A stretch of DNA of 64,000 bases from Rhizobium freirei PRF 81 (lineage in GTDB: Bacteria > Pseudomonadota > Alphaproteobacteria > Rhizobiales > Rhizobiaceae), in the NCBI RefSeq assembly GCF_000359745.1, contig NZ_AQHN01000054.1, positions 124,001-188,000 on the forward strand. The letters run 5' to 3'. Below the pieces are notes generated by a model, which was given only the letters and a program-made list of their open reading frames with translations, was not told where the DNA came from and ran no database searches. The translations under genes and the position numbers were made by a program. Below, piece after piece: positions 8,981-17,748 of the stretch (the first letter of the stretch is position 1; every line of letters starts with the position of its first letter).

Positions 8981-9541
8981 TCATCTCCCGGCGACGGCCA
9001 ACCGCTGCTGCGACCCGGACGTCTCGGGGGAATAGGACAGCGCCAGATGGCTGACGTCCTTTTCGAAAGGCAGGCTCTTGTAGATTTCCGGATCGACCGA
9101 TGTGTCGAATAGCGCCGTGTATCCATTGTTCAGATAAAGGCCCACGGCCTCGGGCTGGCGAAAACCGGTGGTCAGATAGATGCGCTCATAGCCCTGGCGC
9201 GCGGCTTGCAACTCCAGCTCCACGAGCAGCTTGCGCGCCAGCCCCTGACGCCGCAGATCGTGCCGCGTCCAGATACGTTTGAATTCCGCGGTCCGGTCGT
9301 CATAGTGCTTGAAAGCGCCGCCACCGATTGTCTCCCCGTCGCGCAGCAGAAGCAGGAAGTTGCCGTGCGGTGGCGCAAAGGCTTCCGGCGGATAGCGGTT
9401 CAGCTCAGCGGCCGCACCGTCGGCGTTGAAATAGGTGCCGTAACGGCTGTCATATTCGAAAATCAGCTCATCGATCAGCGGCTTGGCGCGGGGATCTAAC
9501 GTGGTCGTGTAGAGAAACGTATCGCTCATGTCGTTCGTCAC
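8981..9541 (-). CDS. GNAT-family N-acetyltransferase (SnaA/YtmI-like candidate)
   Basis: The 186-residue protein is a single GNAT domain. The acetyl-CoA pyrophosphate-binding motif A is visible (RHDLRRQGLARKLLVELE), followed by motif B (IYLTTGFRQPEAVGLYLNNGY). Its start codon overlaps the stop of the M20 amidohydrolase gene (ATGA), so the two are translationally coupled. An acetyltransferase coupled to an N-deacylase beside monooxygenases and a cystine-type transporter is the logic of the Bacillus S-substituted-cysteine pathway: acetylate the amine, oxidise and cleave the C-S bond, then deacetylate. The substrate assignment is inferred from this context. Confidence 0.88.
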   Translation of the reverse strand: MTNDMSDTFLYTTTLDPRAKPLIDELIFEYDSRYGTYFNADGAAAELNRYPPEAFAPPHGNFLLLLRDGETIGGGAFKHYDDRTAEFKRIWTRHDLRRQGLARKLLVELELQAARQGYERIYLTTGFRQPEAVGLYLNNGYTALFDTSVDPEIYKSLPFEKDVSHLALSYSPETSGSQQRLAVAGR

Positions 9542-10737
9542 CTGTGGTCATCCGCAAGGAAAGTTTCGGCGAGCCGCACCCAGTAGCGGGCAGCGGGCGC
9601 GATGATGGCGTCGTTGAAATTGTATTGGGCGCTGTGCAGCGGGGCGCTGTCGCCATTGCCGACGAAGAGATAGCTGCCGGGCTTCGCCTCCAGCATGAAG
9701 GCGAAATCCTCGCTGGCCGTCCGCGGCCGGAAATCCGCGACCACGGCCGCTGGCCCGAGCGCCTGCAGGGCGACGCTTCGCGCGAAGTCGGTCTCATCGA
9801 CATGATTGACTAGGGCAGGAAAGCCGAGGCGGTAATTGACGTCGGCCACAGCACCAAAGCTCTCGGCCTGCGCCTGGGCGAGCGCCGGTATGCGCTCCTG
9901 AAGCTTTGCCCGCACCTGTTCGCTAAAAGCGCGCATGGTGAGCTTCAGCTCGACACTTTCGGGAATGACATTCGACGCGGAACCCGCATGAATGGAGCCG
10001 ACCGTTGCAACGGCCATGTCCTGCGGATCGATGTTGCGGGATACAACGCTTTGCAGCGCCGTGATGAAGGAGGCAGACGCCAGCACGGGGTCTACTGCGC
10101 GATGCGGCTCGGCGCCGTGCCCGCCCTGGCCGACGATCTTGATGACCGCCTGGTCGACCGAAGCCATCGCGGGGCCTGCAACGAAGCCGAACTGCCCCGT
10201 TGGGACTCCGGGCCAATTATGCAGACCGAAGACAGCATCGACCGGAAAGCGCTCGAAAAGCCCTTCCGACAGCATCTTGCGGGCACCTGCGCCTATCTCT
10301 TCGGCGGGTTGGAAAATCAATCGAAGCGTACCGCTGAAACTACCGCTTTCGACGAGATAGCGGGCAGCAGCGAGCAGGATCGACGTGTGCCCATCATGGC
10401 CGCAAGCGTGCATGACGCCGGGATTGCTGCTGGCATAATCGAGCCCGGTCGCCTCCTCAATGGGCAGCGCATCCATATCGGCACGAATGCCGAGGCTGCG
10501 CTGCCCATCGCCCCGCTTAAACGTTGCGACAACGCCGGTTCCGGCGATGCCCGTTGCGACCTCATAGCCCCAATCCGCAAGCAGCGACGCTACTTTCTTG
10601 GCAGTCCGATGCTCCTGAAAGGCGAGCTCGGGATATTGGTGCAGGTCATGGCGCAGCGCGATGATTTCATCGAGATGGACGGCAATGCCCCTCTCGATAG
10701 GGTCGTTGATCAAATCAGCCTTGATGATGGCGTTCAT
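9538..10737 (-). CDS. M20-family amidohydrolase / N-acyl amino acid deacylase (SndA/HipO-like)
   Basis: The 399-residue metallohydrolase has the M20D signatures: IRADMDALPIEE with the first metal Asp, MHACGHDGHTSILL with the Cys/His metal ligands, and FQPAEEIGAGARKML with the catalytic Glu pair. A lid or dimerisation domain follows (GQGGHGAEPHRAVDP). The length is normal for hippurate hydrolase or N-acetyl-amino-acid deacetylase enzymes. It lies 15 bases after an LLM monooxygenase gene and overlaps the acetyltransferase gene. A plausible job is removing the acetyl group from N-acetylcysteine after C-S cleavage, as proposed for Bacillus SndA/YxeP. Confidence 0.92.
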   Translation of the reverse strand: MNAIIKADLINDPIERGIAVHLDEIIALRHDLHQYPELAFQEHRTAKKVASLLADWGYEVATGIAGTGVVATFKRGDGQRSLGIRADMDALPIEEATGLDYASSNPGVMHACGHDGHTSILLAAARYLVESGSFSGTLRLIFQPAEEIGAGARKMLSEGLFERFPVDAVFGLHNWPGVPTGQFGFVAGPAMASVDQAVIKIVGQGGHGAEPHRAVDPVLASASFITALQSVVSRNIDPQDMAVATVGSIHAGSASNVIPESVELKLTMRAFSEQVRAKLQERIPALAQAQAESFGAVADVNYRLGFPALVNHVDETDFARSVALQALGPAAVVADFRPRTASEDFAFMLEAKPGSYLFVGNGDSAPLHSAQYNFNDAIIAPAARYWVRLAETFLADDHR

Positions 10738-10752
10738 CGTGATCGTCCGGGC

Positions 10753-12102
10753 TCAGGCGCCAACGGCCTTTGCGGGTTCGATCTGATCGGATTGCGCCGC
10801 ATAGCGGCTTTCGCGGAACGGCAAGCCAAGGTGGTCGCGGAGCGTCTCGCCCTTCAGCTGCGGATCGAAATAGCCGCGCTCGGTGAGGATCGGCAGGACA
10901 TGCTTGGAAAAATCATCGAAGCCTTCGCCGATGACCGGAAAGCCAAGGATGAAGCCGTCAGCACCTTCCTCGTCCACCCAGCGGATGATTTCATCGGCAA
11001 TATGCTGGGCGGTTCCGATGAAGGAGGTGCGCGGCGTTGCCGCATCGAGGGCGACTTCACGCAAGGTGAGGCCCTTTTCCCGCGCAGTCTTCTTGATGCG
11101 ATCGGTCGTGGCGCGAAAATTGTTGCGGCCGATATCGCCGAGATCGGGGAACTGTTCATCCAGCGGATAGGCGCGGAAATCGTGATGATCGAAGAAGCGG
11201 CCGAGATAGGCCAATGCTTCGTCGATGGTGACGAGATCGCGGATTTGCCGGTATTTGGTATCCGCCTCCTCCTGCGTCGCACCGACGATCGGACCGATGC
11301 CCGGGAAGATGCCGACGTCGGCCGCGCTGCGGCCATGCGCGATCGCGCTCTGCTTCACCTGTTTGTAGAACACCTTGGCATCTTCGAGCGGTCCGCCATT
11401 GGTGAAGACGGCATCGGCGTGCTTGCCGGCGAGCCGGATGCCGGAATCGGAGGCGCCGGCCTGGAACACGACCGGCTGCCCCTGCTTGGAGCGGCTGATG
11501 TTCAAAGGGCCTTCGATGCGGAAGAAACGCCCCTTGTGGTTCAGGCGATGCAGCTTGGTCTTGTCGGCATAGACACCCGCTTCACGGTCCCGCACGAAGG
11601 CATCGTCGTCCCAGGAGTCCCACAGGCCCTTGATGGCATCGAGATATTCGTCGGCGATCTCGTAGCGCAGCTCATGCTCGGGATGTTCGCGGCTGTAGTT
11701 GCGGCCGGAACCTTCCAGCGGCGAGGTCACGGCATTCCAGCCGGCGCGGCCGCCACTGATAAGGTCGAGCGAGGCGAATTGGCGGGCGATGGTGAAGGGA
11801 TCGCTGTAGGATGTCGAAACCGTACCAACCAGACCGAGCTTCGTCGTATAGGCGGCAAGCGCCGAAAGGATCGTCAGCGGCTCGAACCGGTTGAGGAAAT
11901 GCGGGATCGACTGTTCATTGATGTAGAGCCCGTCGGCGACGAAGGCAAAGGCAACGCCGGCCTCCTCCGCCTTGCGGGCCGTCCTGACGAAAAAGTCCAG
12001 ATTGGTGCTGGCATCGGCCGGGACGCTCGGATGCTTCCAGGCGTTCATATGACCGCCCGGACCCTGCAGCATGATACCGAAAGTGACGTGTTTCTGAGCC
12101 AT
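10753..12102 (-). CDS. NtaA/SnaA/DszA-family FMNH2-dependent monooxygenase (CmoJ/YtnJ-like candidate)
   Basis: The 449-residue LLM enzyme belongs to the long NtaA/DszA branch: PTNLDFFVRTARKAEEA-type N-terminus, TTKLGLVGTVSTSYSDPFTIARQFASLDLISGGRAGWNAVTS, and the late PVVFQAGASDSGIRLAGKHADAVFT. Start at 12102 is supported by a strong AGGAGG 4-5 bases upstream; the open frame extends only 11 codons further. Members oxidise C-S or C-N bonds with reduced FMN from a partner reductase. Its place in the operon matches Bacillus YtnJ (CmoJ), which dealkylates N-acetyl-S-alkylcysteines. The exact substrate is unproven. Confidence 0.9.
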   Translation of the reverse strand: MAQKHVTFGIMLQGPGGHMNAWKHPSVPADASTNLDFFVRTARKAEEAGVAFAFVADGLYINEQSIPHFLNRFEPLTILSALAAYTTKLGLVGTVSTSYSDPFTIARQFASLDLISGGRAGWNAVTSPLEGSGRNYSREHPEHELRYEIADEYLDAIKGLWDSWDDDAFVRDREAGVYADKTKLHRLNHKGRFFRIEGPLNISRSKQGQPVVFQAGASDSGIRLAGKHADAVFTNGGPLEDAKVFYKQVKQSAIAHGRSAADVGIFPGIGPIVGATQEEADTKYRQIRDLVTIDEALAYLGRFFDHHDFRAYPLDEQFPDLGDIGRNNFRATTDRIKKTAREKGLTLREVALDAATPRTSFIGTAQHIADEIIRWVDEEGADGFILGFPVIGEGFDDFSKHVLPILTERGYFDPQLKGETLRDHLGLPFRESRYAAQSDQIEPAKAVGA

Positions 12103-12127
12103 GATTGATCCTCCTGGGACAGGCCGT

Positions 12128-13120
12128 TCAGGCAACGAGGGAAAGACGCTCTTTGGCGAGCAATTCGATCGAGGCGAGCCGCTCGGCCGCTGTCAGCGCC
12201 GGTGTGTCGAGTACGAACTCCTCAACGCCGTAGCTGCGATGCAGCGTGTCGAGTTCGGCGCGAATCTGAGCAGCCGTGCCATGCAGGACGCTCGGCACCT
12301 TCTCTTCGGTGCGATAATCAGTGACGCCGGCCTGGCGGGCGTATTCCGCCGCCTGTTCCTGACTGCCGACATTGACAGTCTGGCCGTTCGGCAGGAAAAG
12401 CCTGACTATGCGAAGCTGGCCGACACGCTCGCGGGCATGGGCCTCGCTTTCGGCAGCAAAGGCAGCCAGCGCCAGGATCGGAACCTTGCCACCCGTCGCA
12501 CGCTCATAAGCTTCGAAGGTCTTACGCAGGTTTTCAGGATCGCCGTTCAGATGACCGGCAAAAACCAGCGTCCAACCTTTTTCGGCCGCAAGCTCAGCGC
12601 TCTCAACGCTGGCGCCGAGAAGGAAGCGCTCTGCCGGACGGGGCGGAAAGGGTGCCGCAAGGACACCTTCGGAGTCTGAATCGGCAGCGAGATAGCGATT
12701 GAGATCGGAAAGCTGCTCGGCAAAGCTCGGCTTTTTTTGGGGGTCGATGGCGACCTGTAGCGCACGCGTCGACAATGGGAAGCCGCCCGGCGCCTTGCCG
12801 ACACCAAGGTCGATGCGGCCAGGCGCGAGCGAGGCCAGAAGATTGAACGCCTCGGCAACCTTGTAGGCGCTGTAGTGCTGCAGCATCACGCCGCCGGAGC
12901 CGATACGGATCTTCGAGGTTCTGGCGATGAGATAGGCGATCAGCACTTCCGGCGCCGAACTCGCAAGGTTCGCCATATTGTGATGTTCGGCAACCCAGAA
13001 GCGGTGATAGCCGAGCTCTTCGGCTCTGACGGCCAATCGCGTCGTGACACCGAGTGCATCGGTGGCGCTAAGCCCCTGCCCGATCGGGCTCTTGTCGAGA
13101 AGGCTGAGAAGATAAGACAT
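12128..13120 (-). CDS. MsnO8-type LLM flavin-dependent oxidoreductase, first gene of the operon
   Basis: The 330-residue luciferase-like protein reads MSYLLSLLDKSPIGQG at its start, then YHRFWVAEHHNMANLASSAPEVLIAYLIARTSKIRIGSGGVML and APGRIDLGVGKAPGG, the hallmark blocks of the YtmO/MsnO8 group. The ATG at 13120 gives the usual family N-terminus; two earlier Met codons at 13135 and 13150 are possible. It is the promoter-proximal gene of the 9-kb minus-strand operon. A 21-bp dyad that also occurs at 56.4 and 56.7 kb lies 50-70 bases upstream. A flavin-dependent role in sulfur-compound oxidation is inferred from context. Confidence 0.88.
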   Translation of the reverse strand: MSYLLSLLDKSPIGQGLSATDALGVTTRLAVRAEELGYHRFWVAEHHNMANLASSAPEVLIAYLIARTSKIRIGSGGVMLQHYSAYKVAEAFNLLASLAPGRIDLGVGKAPGGFPLSTRALQVAIDPQKKPSFAEQLSDLNRYLAADSDSEGVLAAPFPPRPAERFLLGASVESAELAAEKGWTLVFAGHLNGDPENLRKTFEAYERATGGKVPILALAAFAAESEAHARERVGQLRIVRLFLPNGQTVNVGSQEQAAEYARQAGVTDYRTEEKVPSVLHGTAAQIRAELDTLHRSYGVEEFVLDTPALTAAERLASIELLAKERLSLVA

Positions 13121-13169
13121 GCCGTTCCGTTTCATTCCTATTTGCGCCAATGCCGACCATTGACGCTAT

Positions 13170-13190
13170 AGTCTATAAAAAGCATAGATT
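13170..13190 (-). promoter_or_regulatory. 21-bp dyad, candidate operator of the sulfur-type operon (site A)
   Basis: Read on the minus strand the site is AATCTA-N9-TAGACT, an imperfect inverted repeat about 50 bases upstream of the first operon gene. The same architecture with identical 9-base spacing occurs at 56420-56440 and 56679-56699. Against the last of these the match extends to TTAAAATCTAT-N3-TTTTATAG-N-CTAT (here 13168-13194). Extended identity between unrelated operons points to a shared regulator or promoter; which protein binds is unknown. Confidence 0.65.
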
Positions 13191-13355
13191 TTAAGGAATT
13201 TAAGAAACAGTGTTCTTTTTGTTCGGCCGCAAGCGGAAAAAATAAGCAGTTGATCATATGAGTGGATGGGGCGGCAACAAATGTCACCAGACTGGGGTTA
13301 GGCGACAACTTGCGCCTTTAGAAAGGTCACATATCGCCAAAAGGCCGCATTTTGA

Positions 13356-13724
13356 TGGCTCGCAGCCAAAGCGGCCGACAACTACGCACCAATCACTAGA
13401 CGGGCGATTGCGCCGCTCACTCGGTTCAAGCTCGAAGATTCAATTGCCGAGCGCGGTCTCGATCTAATCGGGAAGAAAGACGCGATCCGGGAGCGCGATC
13501 TGCGGGCGCAGTTTCAAGGGCTTCTGAGAGGTTGTGAAGTCCTGCAGGGGCATGATCCGGAGATCGCCCGCAGTATGGCTCGTCTTCTCGGCTACGGTCC
13601 CCTCCGCCGTACCTGGCCTCCTAACGAAAACGCCAAGGAACCTGCGTACGGACATTATCCATGGGTTGCAGCCTCATCGCCGGTGACGGGCATTCCGATT
13701 GCGGCGGTAAAGATGAGAGATTGA
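13356..13724 (+). pseudogene. Start-less open frame, possible gene remnant
   Basis: A frame without stop codons runs from 13356 to a TGA at 13722-13724 but has no ATG, GTG or TTG with a ribosome site near its beginning. The central peptide (ERGLDLIGKKDAIRERDLRA, then LLRGCEVLQGHDPEIARSM) has the amphipathic, charged composition of real alphaproteobacterial protein rather than of a shadow frame, and nothing is annotated on the other strand. I do not recognise the family. It may be the 3' remnant of a decayed gene in the 730-base gap between the operon and the chemoreceptor. Confidence 0.3.
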
Positions 13725-13737
13725 GAACTCGTGCAGT

Positions 13738-13756
13738 CCTCCACCGAAGGTGGAGG
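13738..13756 (+). terminator. Compact 8-bp stem-loop
   Basis: CCTCCACC at 13738-13745 pairs perfectly with GGTGGAGG at 13749-13756 around a GAA loop and is followed by a TTTAT tract. It lies just after the start-less frame ending at 13724 and could be that remnant's terminator. Confidence 0.4.
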
Positions 13757-13770
13757 TTTATCTTGCTCGC

Positions 13771-13797
13771 AAAAATCGCGGCCACTCTGGCCGCGAT
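13771..13797 (-). terminator. Intrinsic terminator of the chemoreceptor gene
   Basis: On the minus strand a 9-bp stem (arms 13789-13797 and 13775-13783, 5-base loop) is followed by a run of five T residues (complement of 13771-13775). This is a classical intrinsic terminator placed about 50 bases after the minus-strand chemoreceptor gene. Confidence 0.75.
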
Positions 13798-13848
13798 CTC
13801 AGATTTTCGGTCGGCCAATTGCTTATTGGCCGCTCTGCATGGGCAAGA

Positions 13849-15783
13849 TCAAAACTCTTCCCACGACGTCGTTGCCGCCGCAGCTCCACCGGAGCCTCCG
13901 AAGGCGCCGGCAATCCTGGCCCGTAGCGAACGCGCCGGCGAAGCGGCGGGGCTGGACTGCTCCGTCACGGCGGCGGGCCGCGCCTGGCTGCGGCTGCCTT
14001 GAACAGCGAACTGACCAAGGAGGTCGTTCAATGCCGAGACTTCCTTGCCAAGACTGTAGCTGGCGGCGGTGGATTCCTCGACCATGGCAGCATTCTGCTG
14101 CGTTCCCTGGTCGATAGTGTTGACCGCAGTGTTGATTTCCTGCAACCCGGTCGCCTGCTCGCGCGCAGCCTCGACGATGGCGCGGACATTGCCATCGATC
14201 TCTTCCACCTCCTTGACGATCTGCTGAAGCGATTGCCCCGTTCTGGTGACAAGATCGACGCCGCTGTCGACCTGCTGGCCGGACGTCGAAATCAGCGCCT
14301 TGATCTCCTTGGCCGCCTTGGCCGAACGTTGTGCGAGTTCCCGCACTTCCTGGGCGACAACGGCAAACCCCTTGCCGGCTTCGCCTGCGCGGGCCGCTTC
14401 CACCCCGGCATTGAGGGCAAGCAGATTGGTCTGGAAAGCAATATCGTCGATGACGCCGATGATGTTGCTGATCTCGCTGGATGACTTCGAGATCGCTTCC
14501 ATGGCGGCAATCGCTTCGCGCATGACTTCACCGGACTTCTGGGCACCGATCCGCGCGCGCCCAACCAACGAGCTCGCTTCCTCTGCCCGGCGGGTGGAAT
14601 CCTTGACGGTGGTGGTGATTTCCTCCAGCGCTGCAGCGGTCTCCTCGACGGAGGCTGCCTGCTGTTCGGTACGCTTTGAGAGATCGTCGGCCGCAGAGCG
14701 GATCTGGCTGGCGCCAGCTGCAATGGCCTGGCCGCCCTGCCCAACGGCGCGCAACGTTTCCTCGAGCTTTGCCATCGACGTGTTGAAATTCGTCCTCAGC
14801 TGGTCGAGATGAGCCACGAAGGACTTCTCAATGCGATACACCAGGTTGCCGTTCGAAAGCTCGGCCAAGCCGCTCGCCAAGCTGTCGACGGCGAATTGCG
14901 CATCTGCAGCGTCCTTGGCCTTCTGCGCTTCGCGCTCGAGCCTTTCCTTCTCCGAGAGGCTCCGGCCAGCGGCGGTTTCCTGCTCCAGCCGGATGCGTTC
15001 GATCGCGTTGTCACGGAAGACCGAGACAGCGGCGGCCATCTGGCCGACTTCGTCGTGACGCCCGATGCCGGCGATCTGCTCATCCGTGTTGCCATTGGCC
15101 AGAGACGCCATGCGGGCACGCAACCGCTCGATGGGAGTGGTGATGCCACGGGCGGAAACGAGAATTGCGATGAGAATTGCAGCGGCGAACAAGACGCCGA
15201 GCGCAATCAGCGCATCGGTAATGGTATTGGCCGCGCGCTGGTCGAGCATATCGCTCTTAGCATTGATGGTCTTGTTGAACGTATCCAGCCACTGGCGAAC
15301 CGCGACAACCTCGGCGTCGATCAGCGGATCCGCCTGCTTCAGGAGCTTGGAAGCTGTGTCATTTTCATCGACCAGTCCTGCCTTCACCGCCTTGTCCGTC
15401 AGTGCGATGATATCGTTGGCCTTGGTCGCAAGCTTATCCACGGCATCCGCTTCCGCCGGCATCATCTGCTTGACGTTCGCGAATCGCTCGAGAAGAACCT
15501 TCCTGTTCTCCTCATAGTTCTTCGAGAACTTCGCCATTTCCGGATCTTTCGAGCTATAGACCAGGATCTGGTAGGCATTATAGCTCAGTGCCGTTACCCG
15601 CTGGCTGGCCCTCGACATCTCCACAGCCGCCGCGCTGTCCTTCGAAATAAAATCCGAATAGGTGGCAACAGTGTCCTTGTACTGGCTCGATACAACAAGG
15701 ACACCGGCGATCCCGATCAAACAGATCGGGATTATGATGGAGAGTACTTTCGTCCTGATTTTGGCATTTTGCAGAAATGACAT
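13849..15783 (-). CDS. Methyl-accepting chemotaxis protein with periplasmic helical sensor and CheR-tether tail
   Basis: The 644-residue receptor starts at 15783 ([14 protein letters not shown]), with a first membrane helix (about 13-32), a helical periplasmic domain to about 185, a second membrane helix, a HAMP linker ([21 protein letters not shown]), a second HAMP-like stretch ([20 protein letters not shown]) and a long coiled-coil signalling domain whose hairpin tip reads [25 protein letters not shown]. The C-terminus ends in TTSWEEF, an xWxxF pentapeptide that binds the methyltransferase CheR in adaptation. The frame is open further upstream but without a receptor-like N-terminus. The ligand is unknown. 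It is monocistronic, with its own terminator. Confidence 0.92.
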   Translation of the reverse strand: MSFLQNAKIRTKVLSIIIPICLIGIAGVLVVSSQYKDTVATYSDFISKDSAAAVEMSRASQRVTALSYNAYQILVYSSKDPEMAKFSKNYEENRKVLLERFANVKQMMPAEADAVDKLATKANDIIALTDKAVKAGLVDENDTASKLLKQADPLIDAEVVAVRQWLDTFNKTINAKSDMLDQRAANTITDALIALGVLFAAAILIAILVSARGITTPIERLRARMASLANGNTDEQIAGIGRHDEVGQMAAAVSVFRDNAIERIRLEQETAAGRSLSEKERLEREAQKAKDAADAQFAVDSLASGLAELSNGNLVYRIEKSFVAHLDQLRTNFNTSMAKLEETLRAVGQGGQAIAAGASQIRSAADDLSKRTEQQAASVEETAAALEEITTTVKDSTRRAEEASSLVGRARIGAQKSGEVMREAIAAMEAISKSSSEISNIIGVIDDIAFQTNLLALNAGVEAARAGEAGKGFAVVAQEVRELAQRSAKAAKEIKALISTSGQQVDSGVDLVTRTGQSLQQIVKEVEEIDGNVRAIVEAAREQATGLQEINTAVNTIDQGTQQNAAMVEESTAASYSLGKEVSALNDLLGQFAVQGSRSQARPAAVTEQSSPAASPARSLRARIAGAFGGSGGAAAATTSWEEF

Positions 15784-16287
15784 GAAGTGCCTGCCCTTGA
15801 TGAAGAGCCGACAATCGCGCGCACGCTGAAATGAGCGCCAGCGTCGATGATTGCCTGCCTTGGGATCGGGAGCATCGCAGAAAAAGAGCGTCCTGCTCAC
15901 CGCTAACAGCGCTGCGACAAGAGAACACCACGATAGCCTGACGAAACGGTTAATATAGTTAGATATTACATAAATTTATTTATGATAAAAACTGAATATT
16001 AAAAGAAATAAATAAACGATAATCGCTGATTGCATTTAAATGCAAATTCAATTTTTACGATAAATATTCGACCTTGGCGATAAAATACTATACTTTAGGA
16101 TGCTATATTGCGCAAAAACAATCAAGAAGTAAATAGTTATACTTTATTCAAACTCAACCTGAATTTATTTTTCCACTCATCCATTGAGACGCAAGATCGC
16201 CCAACTTGCGCCTTCGCACAGCCAACGACCCTCTTCAGCCTTTGCCGATCGTACTGAAGATTAGCAGCAACTCTCAATAATGGCATA
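15784..16287. other. AT-rich divergent intergenic region (about 500 bp)
   Basis: The stretch between the chemoreceptor and mntH is strikingly AT-rich (particularly 15950-16175, with many TTTAT and ATAAA runs) compared with its surroundings. I find no open frame or repeat in it. It must hold the promoter of the minus-strand chemoreceptor, whose exact position I cannot fix. Confidence 0.5.
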
Positions 16288-16316
16288 TTGACATAAATTT
16301 AGCCCAAGCTATGTTT
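16288..16316 (+). promoter_or_regulatory. mntH promoter with MntR box
   Basis: A consensus -35 element TTGACA lies at 16288-16293, and TATGTT at 16310-16315 sits 16 bases on as a -10. Overlapping the spacer and -10 is a 22-base dyad at 16295-16316 whose halves (AAATTTAGCC, then GCTATGTTT) closely resemble the enterobacterial MntR operator (AACATAGC-N4-GCTATGTT). Binding of Mn-loaded MntR here would block polymerase. The regulator gene lies directly downstream of mntH. Confidence 0.75.
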
Positions 16317-16339
16317 TCTCGACGAGCTGGAGAAGCCCC

Positions 16340-17650
16340 ATGACAGACTCGCTTGTCCGACAGACACTGTCGGAACGTACGGATACGCAGATCAGGGAAG
16401 TTTTGGCCGGACGGCGCAAAGGTTTCCGGTCCTTCCTTCTTTTTGCCGGTCCGGCGGTCATTGCCTCCATCGCCTATATGGACCCGGGCAATTTCGCGAC
16501 CAATATCCAGGCAGGCTCCGGCTATGGCTATTCCCTGCTGTGGGTCGTGCTGGCGGCAAACCTGATCGCCATGCTCTTCCAGGCACTTTCGGCAAAACTC
16601 GGCATTGTCACCGGCCGCAATCTTGCCGAGCTCTGTCGTGACCAATTTTCGGCGCCCATTCGCTACGCGATGTGGGTCGTTAGCGAAGTCGCGGCCATGG
16701 CAACGGATCTTGCCGAATTCCTGGGCGGCGCGATCGGCTTGTCGCTGCTCTTCCACATGCCGCTTATCGTTGGTATGATAGTTACGGCAGTGGTGACATA
16801 TGGCATTCTGCTGATGGAGAAACGCGGCTTCCGACCGATGGAACTGATCATCGGCGGGCTCGTTGCGATCATCAGCCTTTGCTACATCGCGGAGATGTTC
16901 ATCGCGCCGGTTGCCTGGGGACAGGTAGCCCTCGGCACGATCCTGCCCTCGATCCCGGATTCCACGGCATTGACGATCGCCGTCGGCATTATCGGCGCGA
17001 CGGTCATGCCGCATGCCGTCTACCTCCATTCCGGCCTTACCCAGCATCGCGCTCCGGGGCGAAACGACAATGAGCGGCGCAAGCTCGTGTTCTTCTCCAA
17101 TTGGGAATGTGTGATCGCGCTTGCCGTCGCAGGCGCAGTCAATATGGCCATGGTGATCATGGCTTCGGCCGCGTTCCACACCGGCCATTTCGACGTTGCA
17201 GAGATCGAAAGCGCCTATCACACCCTCACCCCCCTGCTCGGCGGCGCCGCCGCGAGCATCTTCCTCATCTCGCTGATGGCCTCCGGCATCTCGTCTTCGG
17301 CGGTCGGCACCATGGCCGGGCAGATGATCATGCAGGGCTTCGTCGGCTTTCGTATTCCCGTCTGGCTGCGCCGGCTGGTGACAATGCTGCCGGCGTTCGT
17401 CGTGGTCCTCATGGGCGTCAATACCACCGAAGCGCTCGTCTACAGCCAGGTCGTCCTCTCCTTTGCACTGCCGATTCCGATGGTCGCTCTCGTCCTGTTC
17501 ACCCGCAGCCGCGCCATCATGGGCAATTTCGCCAACGGCCGGCTGACCGACATCGCCGCCATCGTCGGGACGATCGTTATCCTCGGTCTGAACGCGATCC
17601 TGCTTCTGCAGACATTCGGCATTCCGATCCCAGGGCTCAGCAACGGCTGA
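16340..17650 (+). CDS. mntH: Mn2+/H+ symporter of the Nramp family
   Basis: The 436-residue inner-membrane protein has about eleven hydrophobic segments. It carries the family's metal-binding DPGN motif in helix 1 (YMDPGNFATNIQAGSGYGY) and the helix 6 motif MPHAVYLHSGL. Both are required for Mn2+ selection in Nramp transporters. It imports Mn2+ using the proton gradient, supporting Mn-dependent enzymes and resistance to oxidants. The promoter contains an MntR-type operator and the next gene encodes MntR, so repression by manganese is very likely. Confidence 0.96.
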   Translation: MTDSLVRQTLSERTDTQIREVLAGRRKGFRSFLLFAGPAVIASIAYMDPGNFATNIQAGSGYGYSLLWVVLAANLIAMLFQALSAKLGIVTGRNLAELCRDQFSAPIRYAMWVVSEVAAMATDLAEFLGGAIGLSLLFHMPLIVGMIVTAVVTYGILLMEKRGFRPMELIIGGLVAIISLCYIAEMFIAPVAWGQVALGTILPSIPDSTALTIAVGIIGATVMPHAVYLHSGLTQHRAPGRNDNERRKLVFFSNWECVIALAVAGAVNMAMVIMASAAFHTGHFDVAEIESAYHTLTPLLGGAAASIFLISLMASGISSSAVGTMAGQMIMQGFVGFRIPVWLRRLVTMLPAFVVVLMGVNTTEALVYSQVVLSFALPIPMVALVLFTRSRAIMGNFANGRLTDIAAIVGTIVILGLNAILLLQTFGIPIPGLSNG

Positions 17651-17688
17651 CCGCTAAGGCTATTGGGATTTCATAACGGTGTTGCATT

Positions 17689-17710
17689 ATTTATAGGCGA
17701 GGCTAAATAT
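17689..17710 (+). promoter_or_regulatory. Possible second MntR box upstream of mntR
   Basis: An AT-rich imperfect dyad (ATTTATAGGC, then GAGGCTAAATAT) shares the TATAG/CTA core of the mntH box and lies about 40 bases before the mntR start. It could provide autoregulation. The match is weaker than at mntH. Confidence 0.4.
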
Positions 17711-17748
17711 CAATCACACGACTCTTAATCATGTGAAGGTATACAGCC

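Noticed and set aside
9988..12108. A 706-codon plus-strand open frame
   Set aside because: It lies opposite the M20 amidohydrolase and the NtaA-like monooxygenase genes, both of which have clear family motifs; the long frame results from high GC.
15950..16180. AT-rich tract considered as a replication origin or integration site
   Set aside because: No DnaA-box cluster, iterons, direct repeats or adjacent replication or integrase genes are visible; it is most simply a divergent promoter region.
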